DNA of 60,432 bases from Synergistaceae bacterium (GTDB lineage: Bacteria > Synergistota > Synergistia > Synergistales > Aminobacteriaceae), in contig JAHDKR010000003.1 of the NCBI GenBank assembly GCA_018436785.1, positions 1 to 60,432 of the forward strand, in the 5' to 3' direction. Made by a program: the position numbers and the translations under genes. Below are positions 16,879-25,785 of this stretch, one piece after another. Under the pieces are notes generated by a model. That model saw only the letters and a program-made list of their open reading frames with translations, was not told where the DNA came from and made no database searches. Each line of letters opens with the position of its first letter. Position 1 is the stretch's first letter.

Positions 16879-19800
16879 ATGAATCCAGCGGTTTTCGCTC
16901 TGAAAAAACGTACCATTGTGTATGTGATGCTCATCCTCCTTTTCGTCGGAGGAGCGCTTTCCTACCAGAATATCGGCCGTCTTGAAGATCCTACGTTCAC
17001 GCTGAAGACATCCGTGGTGGTCACCCGGTACCCCGGAGCAAGCCCCGCCGAGGTCGAAATGGAAGTAACGGAGGTCGTCGAGGAGGCCATCCAGGCGTTG
17101 GGGCAGGTGAAGAAGATCTACTCCACCTCGCAGGAAGGGCTTTCCATCGTCTACGTCGATATCAAAGAGTCGTATTCGACGGACGAGCTGCCGCAGATTT
17201 GGGACGAGCTCCGGCGAAAGGTCGGCGACGTGCAGGGAAAACTTCCTCCCGGCGCCGGCCCGTCGTTGGTGAACGACGACTTCGGCGATGTGTTCGGCGT
17301 CTTTTTCGCGCTCGTGGGCGACGGATACTCGTACGCGCAGCTCAGAGACTACGCCCGGGACGTGAAGAAGGAGCTGCTTCTGTGCAAGGATGTCGCCAAG
17401 ATCGAACTTTGGGGCGCCAGGCAGGAAGTTGTCTATGTCGAGTTCAACCGGGCGCGCCTGTCGGAGATGGGACTCTCCCCCTTGCAGATACAGCAGGCGC
17501 TCGCGTCGCGCAATCTCGTGCAGTCGAGCGGCAATGTAAACGTCGGCGAAAGCTTTCTTCGCGTCACCCCTACGGGCGACTTCGTCAGCGAACGGCTGAT
17601 CTCCGACATTTTTATCGGTGGGAGAGACGGTCTTGTCCGCTTGGGAGATGTGGCTACCGTTTCGCGTGGTTTCGCGGAACCACCGGCGAACATAATGCGG
17701 TTCAACGGGCGTTCCGCCATTGGAATAGGAATCTCCACGGCGGAGGGCGGCAACGTCGTTTCGATGGGAGAAGCGATACGTCGGAGGATTGCCGAACTCG
17801 AGTCGGAGAGACCTCTGGGCATGGAGCTGCACTCGGTCTACTACCAAAGCGAAATCGTCACCGAATCCGTGAATACCTTTATTATCAACCTGGTCGAAGC
17901 GGTTGGGATAGTCATAGGACTGCTCATGCTTTTTATGGACAGGCGGAGCGGATTCCTTATAGGATTCGTTCTGGTACTCAATATTCTGGCCACTTTCATC
18001 GGCATGTACCTTCTGAATATCGACCTTCAGAAAGTCTCTCTCGGCGCGCTCATCCTGGCGCTCGGCATGTTGGTGGACAACGCGATCGTGGTTGCCGACG
18101 GTTATCTGATCGGTGTCGCCAGAGGGGTGGAGGGGGAGAAAGCCGCCGCCGACATCGTACGGGATACGCAGTGGCCTCTTCTGGGGGCTACGGGCGTAGC
18201 GGTCCTTGCCTTTGCGGCGATAGGCTATGCCCCCGGGCAGGTGAGCGAATTCGCCCGGTCGCTCTTTCAAGTGATGGCGATCTCTCTTTCCATGAGTTGG
18301 GTGTTGGCCGTTTCGGTGACGCCTTTGCTCTGCGTACGTTTTCTTCATGCCCCCGTTTCGTCGTGTGGCGACGATCCCTTCGACAAACCCATGTATAGGA
18401 CGTACCGCAGGATGGTCCACGGCTGTTTGAAGCATCGCGCCGCGGTGGTTGCGGTCTCTTTGTTTTTGCTTGTTCTTTCGGTCCTTGGGTTCGCCCTGGT
18501 ACCGGAAAACCTTTTTCCGACCTCAACGCAGCGATATTTTTTCGTCAACGTTTGGCAGCCTCAGGGCACGCGAATCGAGAATACATCAAGGCATTTGAAG
18601 GAGATAGAAGCGTTCATCGCCGGGCTCGACGGGGTGAAGAACGTGTCGGCCTTCGTCGGGGAGGGGACGCTTCGGTTTATCCTCCCGTACAACAAGGAAA
18701 ACTCCAATTCGAGTTACGCGCAGCTCCTTGTGGAGGTAGAGGACTACCGCATGATCGATGAACTGATCTTTCGAACCGAGCGGTTTCTACGTCGCGGTAT
18801 CCCCGGCGTGCAGGCGCGCTGCACAAGGTTCATCACCGGTCCATCGAAGGAGTATACGGTAGAGGCTCGATTCCGCGGGCCGGATGCGGATCGGCTCAAG
18901 AAAATCGCTGAAAAGGTGCAGGCGGTACTGCGAGCGAACCCCGATGCCCGCGACGTGCAGAGCGACTGGAAAACGCCCGTTCAGACAGTCCGCCCGCTCT
19001 TTTCCGAAGACCCCGCGCGGCGGATAGGAATCGGCCGCCAGGATCTCGCGCAAGCCCTCGAGTTCAATTTCAACGGGATAGCCATGGGACTCTTCCGCGA
19101 AGGCGATGTCATGCTTCCCATCGTTGCCCGTCCGGTGGAAGAGGAGCGCGCATCGGTGCAGAGCATCGAGGATGTCATGGTCTGGAGCCCTTCGGCGGGA
19201 GCCTACATTCCGATGCTTCAAGTCGCTTCCGGTGTGGAAACGCTCTGGGAAGACCCTTTGATCAAACGTCGGAACAGGCAGAGGGCGGTCACCGTGCAAG
19301 CGAATCCTGTGGTCGGACTGGCCGAAACGCTGCGGCGGGAAGTGAAGGATGAAATAGAAAGCATCATGCTGCCGCCAGGCTATTCGCTGGAGTGGGCCGG
19401 GGAGTATTCGGATTCCGCCGAAGCGGTGGCACCGTTGAAGATTTCCTTTCCCATCTGTGTGATCGCGATGTTCGTTCTCGTGCTCTGTCTCTTCAACTCG
19501 GTACGAAGGGCGATCATCGTCTTCCTCACAGTACCGTTTTCCATCATCGGCGTGACGATCAGTTTCCTCCTGACCGGCCAGGCTTTCGGTTTCATGGCGA
19601 TTCTGGGGTTTCTGGGGCTCTCCGGCATGGTCATCAAGAACGCGATCGTCCTGATCGACCAGATAGAGTTGGATATAGCCGATGGGAAGCACCCCTATAG
19701 GGCGATTCTCGATTCCGCCGTCAGCCGTCTGCTTCCGGTTGCCATGGCTGCCGGAACGACTATTCTCGGTATGCTCCCGCTGATTTTCGACCCATTCTTC

Positions 19801-19956
19801 TCGGCCATGGCGGCCACGATCATGGGAGGGCTTTTCGGAGGCACGTTCCTGACGCTGCTGCTCGTTCCCGTTTTGTACAGTCTCTTCTTCAAGATACCGG
19901 CCGACGACAGGTATCTACGTCTTGATGGAGCCGAACCATGTGTTCCATCCGAATAG
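16879..19956 (+). CDS. RND efflux permease
   Basis: 1025 residues, full length for the AcrB/acriflavin-resistance family, with TM1 at ~11-28 and twelve predicted helices in two halves. TM4 reads LGMLVDNAIVV, retaining one relay Asp at 400. TM10 reads SGMVIKNAIVLID, retaining the relay Lys. This contrasts with the Asn-only pump at 7681-10752. It exports drugs or metabolites with the upstream adaptor and the downstream TolC. Twelve bases separate it from the adaptor gene. Confidence 0.92.
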   Translation: MNPAVFALKKRTIVYVMLILLFVGGALSYQNIGRLEDPTFTLKTSVVVTRYPGASPAEVEMEVTEVVEEAIQALGQVKKIYSTSQEGLSIVYVDIKESYSTDELPQIWDELRRKVGDVQGKLPPGAGPSLVNDDFGDVFGVFFALVGDGYSYAQLRDYARDVKKELLLCKDVAKIELWGARQEVVYVEFNRARLSEMGLSPLQIQQALASRNLVQSSGNVNVGESFLRVTPTGDFVSERLISDIFIGGRDGLVRLGDVATVSRGFAEPPANIMRFNGRSAIGIGISTAEGGNVVSMGEAIRRRIAELESERPLGMELHSVYYQSEIVTESVNTFIINLVEAVGIVIGLLMLFMDRRSGFLIGFVLVLNILATFIGMYLLNIDLQKVSLGALILALGMLVDNAIVVADGYLIGVARGVEGEKAAADIVRDTQWPLLGATGVAVLAFAAIGYAPGQVSEFARSLFQVMAISLSMSWVLAVSVTPLLCVRFLHAPVSSCGDDPFDKPMYRTYRRMVHGCLKHRAAVVAVSLFLLVLSVLGFALVPENLFPTSTQRYFFVNVWQPQGTRIENTSRHLKEIEAFIAGLDGVKNVSAFVGEGTLRFILPYNKENSNSSYAQLLVEVEDYRMIDELIFRTERFLRRGIPGVQARCTRFITGPSKEYTVEARFRGPDADRLKKIAEKVQAVLRANPDARDVQSDWKTPVQTVRPLFSEDPARRIGIGRQDLAQALEFNFNGIAMGLFREGDVMLPIVARPVEEERASVQSIEDVMVWSPSAGAYIPMLQVASGVETLWEDPLIKRRNRQRAVTVQANPVVGLAETLRREVKDEIESIMLPPGYSLEWAGEYSDSAEAVAPLKISFPICVIAMFVLVLCLFNSVRRAIIVFLTVPFSIIGVTISFLLTGQAFGFMAILGFLGLSGMVIKNAIVLIDQIELDIADGKHPYRAILDSAVSRLLPVAMAAGTTILGMLPLIFDPFFSAMAATIMGGLFGGTFLTLLLVPVLYSLFFKIPADDRYLRLDGAEPCVPSE

Positions 19957-19966
19957 GAGGATATGA

Positions 19967-20464
19967 ATGGACCACGTGGTGTCTTTTTATTGGGGACCGC
20001 CCGAAGACGAAAGTTTGAAGGAGCTGTTCCAAGAGTATCAGGAGGACCGCCGGCGTGGAGAGAGGAAGATGTCGGGGGATTGGGAGGCCTTCGAAGGGTA
20101 CGCCGCGCTCTCTCTGTTCAAGCCTTCGGGGTCTGGAACGAGCGTTATGGAATCGATCTTTCAATCCCATTGCCCGCTCCCTCTTTCAATTAAAGGGTAC
20201 TCTTTTCAGATGGAGCTTCGCAGAAAAATCTGGGTCGGCTGCGTCTCCATTTCGAGAAAGGACGTGGCATTCACATCGAATGGTGGAACGGAACTGCTAT
20301 GGCCGCTTTCCGGGGTGGTCAACACGGCGGTATCCCTGGAACTTGCCTCGCGTTTGAAAAGAGAGTGGGTTGGGTGGGTTACGGTCCGTCCGGTGGAGTG
20401 GGACTTCGAGAGGATTCGACTTTTGGATAGAGTTCGTCTTTCGGAGAGAGGGGCGTATCGATGA
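19967..20464 (+). CDS. uncharacterised protein within the second RND operon
   Basis: 165 residues, no signal peptide or membrane helix, and no domain I recognise. It has a charged helical N-terminus (LKELFQEYQEDRRRGERK) and a mixed beta-rich C-terminal half with several Trp residues (ELLWPLSGVV, WVGWVTVRPVEWDF). GGAGG precedes the ATG, and it lies between permease and TolC, so it is co-transcribed with the efflux genes. It could be an accessory or PilZ-like binding protein, but nothing in the sequence proves this. Confidence 0.6.
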   Translation: MDHVVSFYWGPPEDESLKELFQEYQEDRRRGERKMSGDWEAFEGYAALSLFKPSGSGTSVMESIFQSHCPLPLSIKGYSFQMELRRKIWVGCVSISRKDVAFTSNGGTELLWPLSGVVNTAVSLELASRLKREWVGWVTVRPVEWDFERIRLLDRVRLSERGAYR

Positions 20465-20530
20465 TGCATCTACGGTTTTCCGGCGTGCGTAGACGTCGTA
20501 TTTGTCTAACGGAAAGGATTGTTTTTGTGT

Positions 20531-21859
20531 ATGCGTAGAATAATGTGCGTGGCGCTGTTCCTTCTGTGTTCTTTTTTGCTCGCTGTGCAGGGAGAAGCAT
20601 ACGGGGCCGAGGGAGCGCTGACCCTTGAGAGGGCGCTCGCTCTTGCCCGCGAACACAACCCGTCGCTCGCGGTGGCCGGAGAGCAGGTCGTCCAGTCGGA
20701 AGCCGATCTGGAGAAGGCCTCGTCCGCGATGGGGCCGAAATTGCAGGTGCAGGCGAGCTACACCAGATACAACGAGGAGGCTCGGAACCCCGTGTTCGAC
20801 GGAACGGGCCGGCCGACGGGCGGCTATATTCTGGAAGGGTTCGAGAATACCTGGAGGACCGCGGTCGTGCTCACGCAGGTGCTGTACAGCGGAGGCTCGC
20901 TTTCGGCGAACCGGGCCGCCGCGCAGTTACAGACGGAAGCGCAGCGGGCGCGGGAGATCCGCACGCTCCAAGGGGTGGAGAACGGGGTGAAGCGGGCGTA
21001 TTACGACCTCCAGCGGGCGCGAGCGTTTCTTGTGATTGCGGAGGAGTCGGCGAGACTGGCGAAAGAACATCTCGCAGTCGTGGAGGCGCTTTTCAAGCAC
21101 GGGGCCGTGGCGAAGAACGAGGTGCTCCGGGTACAGGTGGACGTCTCCAACGCGGAACTGCTTCAAATTCAGTCGGAGAATGCGGTGAACGTCGCCTGGA
21201 AGGGGCTTTCGAGGGCCGTCGGGATTGCTCTTCCCGAAAACGCGGCGCTTCCCGAGCCGGAGAGGCCGTTGGAGGGTGTGGAATTTCCGTCCGACCCAGA
21301 ACGGCTGGCGTTGGAAGGCCGTCAGGAGATGCGCGCCCTCGATTTTATGCGCCAAGCCGCGCTGAAAAGCGTGACGGCGGCGGAGGGGCAAAGCAAACCT
21401 CAAATCTTCTTCGAGGGAAAGTACCAGGACGTCGGGGATAGCTTCTATCCGGACAAGAAAGATCAGTGGACGCTTTCTCTTGTCGCGCAGTGGACGTTGT
21501 ACGATCACGGCGAGGTGCGTTCGCAGGCGAAGAAAGGGCGTTCCGTAGTCCGGGAGTTTCTCGGCCGGATGGACGACCTGGAGAAACAGGTGATTCACGA
21601 AGTGGCCACCGCGCGGTTGAACCTGGAATCCGCGCTGAAGAGAACGGATGTCGCGCGTACCCAGGTGATCCTGGCCGAGGAGGACTACCGTATGGCGTTG
21701 CAGCGCTACCGAGTGCAGGCGGGAACCAACCTCGACGTTCTGGATGCGCGGGTCGCCCTCGTCAACGCGCAGAACAAGCTTGCGGCGTCAGTTTACGACG
21801 CGTACACGGCGCGCGCGGACTTCGCGCACGCTCTCGGCGGAGGGTACGAGGAGAGGTAA
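20531..21859 (+). CDS. TolC-family outer-membrane efflux channel
   Basis: About 442 residues. A signal peptide ends in QGEAYGA before EGALTLERALALA, the typical start of mature TolC-family proteins. Two long coiled repeats follow (~30-230 and ~235-430), with the recurrent pattern 'A...A..nL......Y' and the C-terminal 'YRVQAGTNLDVLDARVALVNAQNKL'-type segment near residue 395. It forms the trimeric outer-membrane tunnel for the pump encoded upstream. ATG 20531 gives the cleanest signal peptide; TTG 20519 or 20525 are alternatives. Confidence 0.88.
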   Translation: MRRIMCVALFLLCSFLLAVQGEAYGAEGALTLERALALAREHNPSLAVAGEQVVQSEADLEKASSAMGPKLQVQASYTRYNEEARNPVFDGTGRPTGGYILEGFENTWRTAVVLTQVLYSGGSLSANRAAAQLQTEAQRAREIRTLQGVENGVKRAYYDLQRARAFLVIAEESARLAKEHLAVVEALFKHGAVAKNEVLRVQVDVSNAELLQIQSENAVNVAWKGLSRAVGIALPENAALPEPERPLEGVEFPSDPERLALEGRQEMRALDFMRQAALKSVTAAEGQSKPQIFFEGKYQDVGDSFYPDKKDQWTLSLVAQWTLYDHGEVRSQAKKGRSVVREFLGRMDDLEKQVIHEVATARLNLESALKRTDVARTQVILAEEDYRMALQRYRVQAGTNLDVLDARVALVNAQNKLAASVYDAYTARADFAHALGGGYEER

Positions 21860-21910
21860 TTTCTTCTGTAGATTATCCGAAGAACGAGCGGATTCAAGAG
21901 TTTTTCGCGC

Positions 21911-21939
21911 TTGTCCCGCGCGATACGGTGCGCTATCAT
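21911..21939 (+). promoter_or_regulatory. promoter upstream of the unknown gene at 22051
   Basis: TTGTCC (21911-21916) and TATCAT (21934-21939) are spaced by exactly 17 bases and lie ~110 bases before ATG 22051. The gap 21860-22050 shows nothing else convincing. Confidence 0.5.
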
Positions 21940-22050
21940 TATGCGGGAACATCCGAGGCCGTTTCGAGGGGAGAATTCCCCTTTTCGGTGTTCCCGCATG
22001 GCGATCCGGCGACCTCTCAAGTTCGCCGACTTGGAAAGCGAGGGAAGTCC

Positions 22051-22656
22051 ATGGAAAATAACCACGCGCCTGCGTTCTCATCCCCCTGGGAAATTCAACG
22101 CTTTCTCAGCGCCATCCCGTATAACTCCAAGGAGGAGTGCAAATCGCCGAAGCGCGTGCTCGCCGAGCGAAACGCGCACTGCTTCGAAGGTGCGCTCTTC
22201 GCCGCCTCACGACTTCGGGAGCTGGGATATCCTCCGCTCCTGATGGACCTGCGGGCGTGGAACGACGACGACCACGTCATCGCCCTCTTCAAGGAGCGCG
22301 GGCGCTGGGGAGCGGTCGCCAAATCCAACTTCACCACGCTGCGCTTCCGGGAGCCCGTCTACCGTACTCTCAGGGAACTTGCCATGTCGTACTTCGACTT
22401 CTACTTCAACACGCTGGGGCAGAAGACGCTTCGGGCATACTCCAGACCGCTGAAGCTGTCGCGGTTCGATGAAAAGAACTGGACCGAGACCGAGGACGAC
22501 CTGGAATACATCGGCGACGCCTTTTCAAAACTCCCTTACTATGAACTGCTGGACGCGGAACAGGTCGCGCGCCTCGTCGAGGTCGACGGGGATCTGCTGA
22601 AGGCCGGGCTGATAGGCTCGAATCCCGCAGGGCTGTACGTCCCGGAGGCGGAGTGA
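22051..22656 (+). CDS. conserved-looking protein of unknown function
   Basis: 201 residues, soluble. The motif NAHCFEGALFAA near residue 47 and a later DDDHVIALFKE give a Cys...His arrangement like that of transglutaminase-type proteins, but a clear third residue is missing. ATG 22051 follows GAGGGAAG and sits behind its own promoter-like element. The same frame stays open far upstream across the TolC gene, but that part is out-of-frame shadow. Function is not assignable. Confidence 0.6.
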   Translation: MENNHAPAFSSPWEIQRFLSAIPYNSKEECKSPKRVLAERNAHCFEGALFAASRLRELGYPPLLMDLRAWNDDDHVIALFKERGRWGAVAKSNFTTLRFREPVYRTLRELAMSYFDFYFNTLGQKTLRAYSRPLKLSRFDEKNWTETEDDLEYIGDAFSKLPYYELLDAEQVARLVEVDGDLLKAGLIGSNPAGLYVPEAE

Positions 22657-22787
22657 AATTCCGCGCCTTCGGGCGGCCGGGTTTCAGGAACTGAACACAG
22701 AATGCCGGGCGGATGGCGCCCGGCGTATATTCGAGGTTCGCCGCTTCCTTGAGGCGCGGCGAGTCGAAACGGAAGGAATGAGGTTCT

Positions 22788-23966
22788 ATGCGCTGTACAG
22801 GTGTTTCCGCAAGAGGTATCCGACTTCCAGTCCTCTCGAAGGGGGCGGATCTGGTCACAATCGTCGCCGACGAACTTGTCAAGGCGTCTGCGGCGTGCCG
22901 AGATTCGTTCGAATTCCGGGACGGCGATATCGTGGGCGTGACGGAGTCGGTGCTCGCCCGTTCGCAGGGGAACTACGTCACGTTGGACGACATCGCCGAG
23001 GATGTCCGCAGACGGGTTCCCGAAGGGGACGTCGCGCTGATCTTCCCCATTCTGAGCCGCAACCGTTTCGGACGCCTGCTCGAAGGCATCGCGCGAGGAG
23101 TTCGCGGCACGCTGCACGTCGTCCTCTCCTACCCTGCGGACGAGGTGGGCAATCTGCTCATCGACCCGCGCGCTTTCTACCTGAAGAGCGGGCAGCTCCC
23201 CGGCGACCTTTTCGGCGAGAAGGAGTACGACGAGATCTTCGGCCGCTACCCCCACCCCTTCACCGGCGTGGACTACGTGAGCTACTATAAGGACATGGAC
23301 CCGAAGAAGATACGCATTCACTTCGCCAACAATCCGCTCTCCGCGCTGCGCTTTTCGAAGACGGTCATCGTGGCGAGTATCCACGCCCGCTTCCTGCACC
23401 GGGAGATTCTGGAGAAGGCGGGAGCTTCGGTTTTTTCACTCGACCAATTTTGCTCCGCGCCTCTCGCCGAGGGCAAGGGATTCAACGAGCAGTACGGCCT
23501 CCTGGGGTCCAACTACAGCAGCGAGACCTCGGTGAAGCTTTTCCCGAGGGAGAGCAAGCGTTTTGCGCGCACGCTTTCGGAAGAACTCTTGGCGAGAACG
23601 GGGAAGCGCGTCGAAGTGCTCGTCTACGGAGACGGCGCATTCAAAGACCCCGCCGGAGGCATCTGGGAACTTGCCGACCCGGTGGTGTCCCCCGGCTATA
23701 CGGACGGTCTGGAGGGGCTCCCGAAGGAGGTCAAGTTCAAATATATTGCCGATAACGCGGGGGACAAGTCTCCTGACGAAGCCGTCCGGGAGGCGATCCG
23801 GAACAAGGGCGCAATGGACCGCTTCGCCCACTCGACGCTGGGCACGACCCCGCGCCGCCTGACCGATCTGCTGGGATCGCTCTGCGACCTTGTTTCAGGC
23901 TCCGGCGACAAGGGAACGCCTGTCGTGTACATCTCGGGGTACTTCGATTCCTATCTTGACGAGTGA
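22788..23966 (+). CDS. CofE-like (coenzyme F420-0 gamma-glutamyl ligase family) protein
   Basis: 392 residues, longer than archaeal CofE (~250). The N-terminus, with RGIRLPVLSKGADL and an FRDGDIVGVTESVLARSQGN strand-helix, matches the CofE family, which ligates glutamate to F420 using GTP. Metal-binding style acidic motifs (GDGAFKDPAGG, IADNAGDKSPDE) occur in the C-terminal half. No F420 biosynthesis or F420-dependent gene is visible, so the real substrate in this organism is open. A hairpin (22704-22724) lies in the upstream gap. Confidence 0.7.
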   Translation: MRCTGVSARGIRLPVLSKGADLVTIVADELVKASAACRDSFEFRDGDIVGVTESVLARSQGNYVTLDDIAEDVRRRVPEGDVALIFPILSRNRFGRLLEGIARGVRGTLHVVLSYPADEVGNLLIDPRAFYLKSGQLPGDLFGEKEYDEIFGRYPHPFTGVDYVSYYKDMDPKKIRIHFANNPLSALRFSKTVIVASIHARFLHREILEKAGASVFSLDQFCSAPLAEGKGFNEQYGLLGSNYSSETSVKLFPRESKRFARTLSEELLARTGKRVEVLVYGDGAFKDPAGGIWELADPVVSPGYTDGLEGLPKEVKFKYIADNAGDKSPDEAVREAIRNKGAMDRFAHSTLGTTPRRLTDLLGSLCDLVSGSGDKGTPVVYISGYFDSYLDE

Positions 23967-24030
23967 CGGCGAGCAGCCTGTAAAGAGCCGAAAGGCTGGT
24001 GCGAAAAACGCACAGATGTAGTATTATGTA

Positions 24031-24046
24031 CTTTGTGAGTACAAAG
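24031..24046 (+). promoter_or_regulatory. inverted repeat upstream of the binding-protein gene
   Basis: CTTTGT (24031-24036) and ACAAAG (24041-24046) are perfect inverted arms around GAGT. TATTAT at 24022-24027 just upstream could be a -10 box. A possible operator, not proven. Confidence 0.3.
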
Positions 24047-24169
24047 AATTTCGGACCAATGTCGTCTTTCTCTGCGGGGATCCGGCGGCCGGAAAAATCC
24101 GACCGTCTTTTCTCAAATGCGGTACTGTTTCGTGCATCACGATCACATACTGTATGGGAGGTAGAAAGA

Positions 24170-25327
24170 ATGAGGAGTATGAGTACGGTTCGGAAGATGA
24201 TGGCGCTGGTGTTTGTTCTGTGCATGATGGCGGCCCCCGCCTTTGCGGCGGACCCGATCAGGATCGGCGAGATCGCCACGGTGACGGGCGACTTCGCGGC
24301 CTACGGCGTTGCTGAAGTTGAGTCGGTGAAGATCGCCGTCGCGGAGATCAACGCCGCCGGCGGAATCCTCGGCAGACCGGTCGAGGTTGTTATGTACGAC
24401 TGCCGCACACGGCAGGAGGATATGGTGAACGCGGCCCGGCGTCTTGTGGAGCAGGACAAGGTCAGCGTCGTCATCGGCCCCAGCGGCAGCGGCCTGTGCA
24501 TCGCGGCGGCCCCCGTCTTCAACCGCGGACAGGTTCCCCATGTTGGAACCCTCCCCACGAACCCGCTTGTCACTGTTGATGAAAAAGGCGCCGTTCGTCC
24601 CTACAACTTCCGCATCTGCTTCCTTGATCCCTACCAGGGAAAGATGATCGCGGCGTTCGCGGCGAAGGATCTCGGCAAGAAGAAAGCGGCCATCCTTTAT
24701 GACGTCTCCAGCGACTATTCCCACGGGCTTCGCGAGTTCTTCACCTCCTCCTTCAAAGAGTATGGCGGAGAGATCGTCGCGGACGAAGGGCACCGCGGCG
24801 AGGACGTCGATTTCCGTGCGCAGCTCACCGTCATCAAGGAGGCTAATCCCGACGTCCTGGTCGTCCCGACGATGGGCAAGGCGCTTCCCCTTGCGGTGAA
24901 GCAGGCCCGCGACCTCGGCATCGAAGCCCCGATCGTCGGCGGCGACGGCTACGGCGACTTCATGTGGGAAATTGCAGGCGACACGATGCGCGAGACCTAC
25001 TGGGTGAGCCACGTCGACAAGGCCGACCCGACGCTTGCCGGCTTCTTCAAGAAGTACGAGGAGCAGACCGGCACCGAATGCATGGAGTTCATGAACGCTG
25101 TTATGGCCTACGACAGCGTCTACTGGGTGAAGGACGCCATGGAGCGCGCGGGCAGCGACGATCCTGTGAAGGTCCGCGACGCGCTTGAGGCGACGAAGGA
25201 TCTGAAGCTTATGCACGCGACGCTCACCATGGACGAGTTCCACAACCCCAAGGATAAGGACGGCATCATCCTGAAGTCAGATATTGAAAAGAAGCAGGCA
25301 GTGTTCTTCGTGAAGGTGAAGCCGTAA
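24170..25327 (+). CDS. branched-chain amino-acid type ABC substrate-binding protein
   Basis: 385 residues. The signal peptide ends in AAPAFA before ADPIRIGEI. The LivJ/Peripla_BP_6 pattern follows: GEIATVTGDFAAYG, INAAGGILGRPVE, VSVVIGPSGSGLCIAAAP near 105, and a C-terminal helix region with YDSVYWVKDAMERAG. It binds an amino acid or similar ligand in the periplasm. ATG 24170 follows GGGAGGTAG. Permease and ATPase genes are not adjacent, so it is an orphan receptor or serves a transporter elsewhere. A strong terminator follows. Confidence 0.88.
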   Translation: MRSMSTVRKMMALVFVLCMMAAPAFAADPIRIGEIATVTGDFAAYGVAEVESVKIAVAEINAAGGILGRPVEVVMYDCRTRQEDMVNAARRLVEQDKVSVVIGPSGSGLCIAAAPVFNRGQVPHVGTLPTNPLVTVDEKGAVRPYNFRICFLDPYQGKMIAAFAAKDLGKKKAAILYDVSSDYSHGLREFFTSSFKEYGGEIVADEGHRGEDVDFRAQLTVIKEANPDVLVVPTMGKALPLAVKQARDLGIEAPIVGGDGYGDFMWEIAGDTMRETYWVSHVDKADPTLAGFFKKYEEQTGTECMEFMNAVMAYDSVYWVKDAMERAGSDDPVKVRDALEATKDLKLMHATLTMDEFHNPKDKDGIILKSDIEKKQAVFFVKVKP

Positions 25328-25388
25328 GACAGTAAATTTCCAGAACCATAGTACGCGCAACAAATAACGCAAACAGTTGTTAAGATAA

Positions 25389-25440
25389 GAGCCGAAGAGA
25401 GGGGAAGCCGGTGCAGGTTTCCCTCTCTTCGGCTCTTTTT
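25389..25440 (+). terminator. terminator of the binding-protein gene
   Basis: GAGCCGAAGAGAGGG and CCCTCTCTTCGGCTC form a 15 bp perfect stem, followed by a run of T. Confidence 0.92.
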
Positions 25441-25785
25441 TGCAGAGTGAAATACACAAAAAATACAATGAACAAAATGAATAAAAATAAAATCAATGCA
25501 CAAAAACCTTGTTTTTCTTAGGTGTTTCCCTCACAATCTTTATCAAGAAAATAATGCACAGAGTGTTCGAACAGGTTTGTTTGCCTTCTTTATTTTTTCG
25601 CTCGAATTTGCAATCCGTTTTTTTCGCTAATAGTGCTTCGGTACACAAAAGAAGAGGATTCTCTTCTACTCGAATCCTGTGATGCTGCATGTTGTCTGTT
25701 AATTTTAATCTGAAGAAGGAGGGGTTGGACAGTCTACGACAAAGAAGTTTCATCATGTTCGAACAACTGATAGGGGGATGAATCT
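25441..25785 (+). promoter_or_regulatory. AT-rich leader region of the rightward envelope operon, with two identical palindromes
   Basis: This gap is clearly AT-rich, with many A and T tracts, in a GC-rich window. The perfect palindrome TGTTCGAACA occurs twice, at 25564-25573 and 25756-25765; the second is 20 bases before the operon's first ATG. I find no convincing gene or clear sigma-70 promoter, though the region should hold one. A regulator-binding region is the simplest reading. Confidence 0.5.

Noticed and set aside
16639..18435. 598-codon minus-strand frame
   Set aside because: Antisense to the adaptor and RND permease genes; His/Arg/Asp-rich shadow.
21466..22050. Long N-terminal extension of the gene at 22051
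   Set aside because: It overlaps the TolC gene in another frame; a promoter-like element (21911-21939) and a ribosome-binding site support the later ATG.
23999..24169. Upstream extension of the LivJ-like protein
   Set aside because: ATG 24170 directly precedes a normal signal peptide and has a good ribosome-binding site; the upstream part looks like a leader region.
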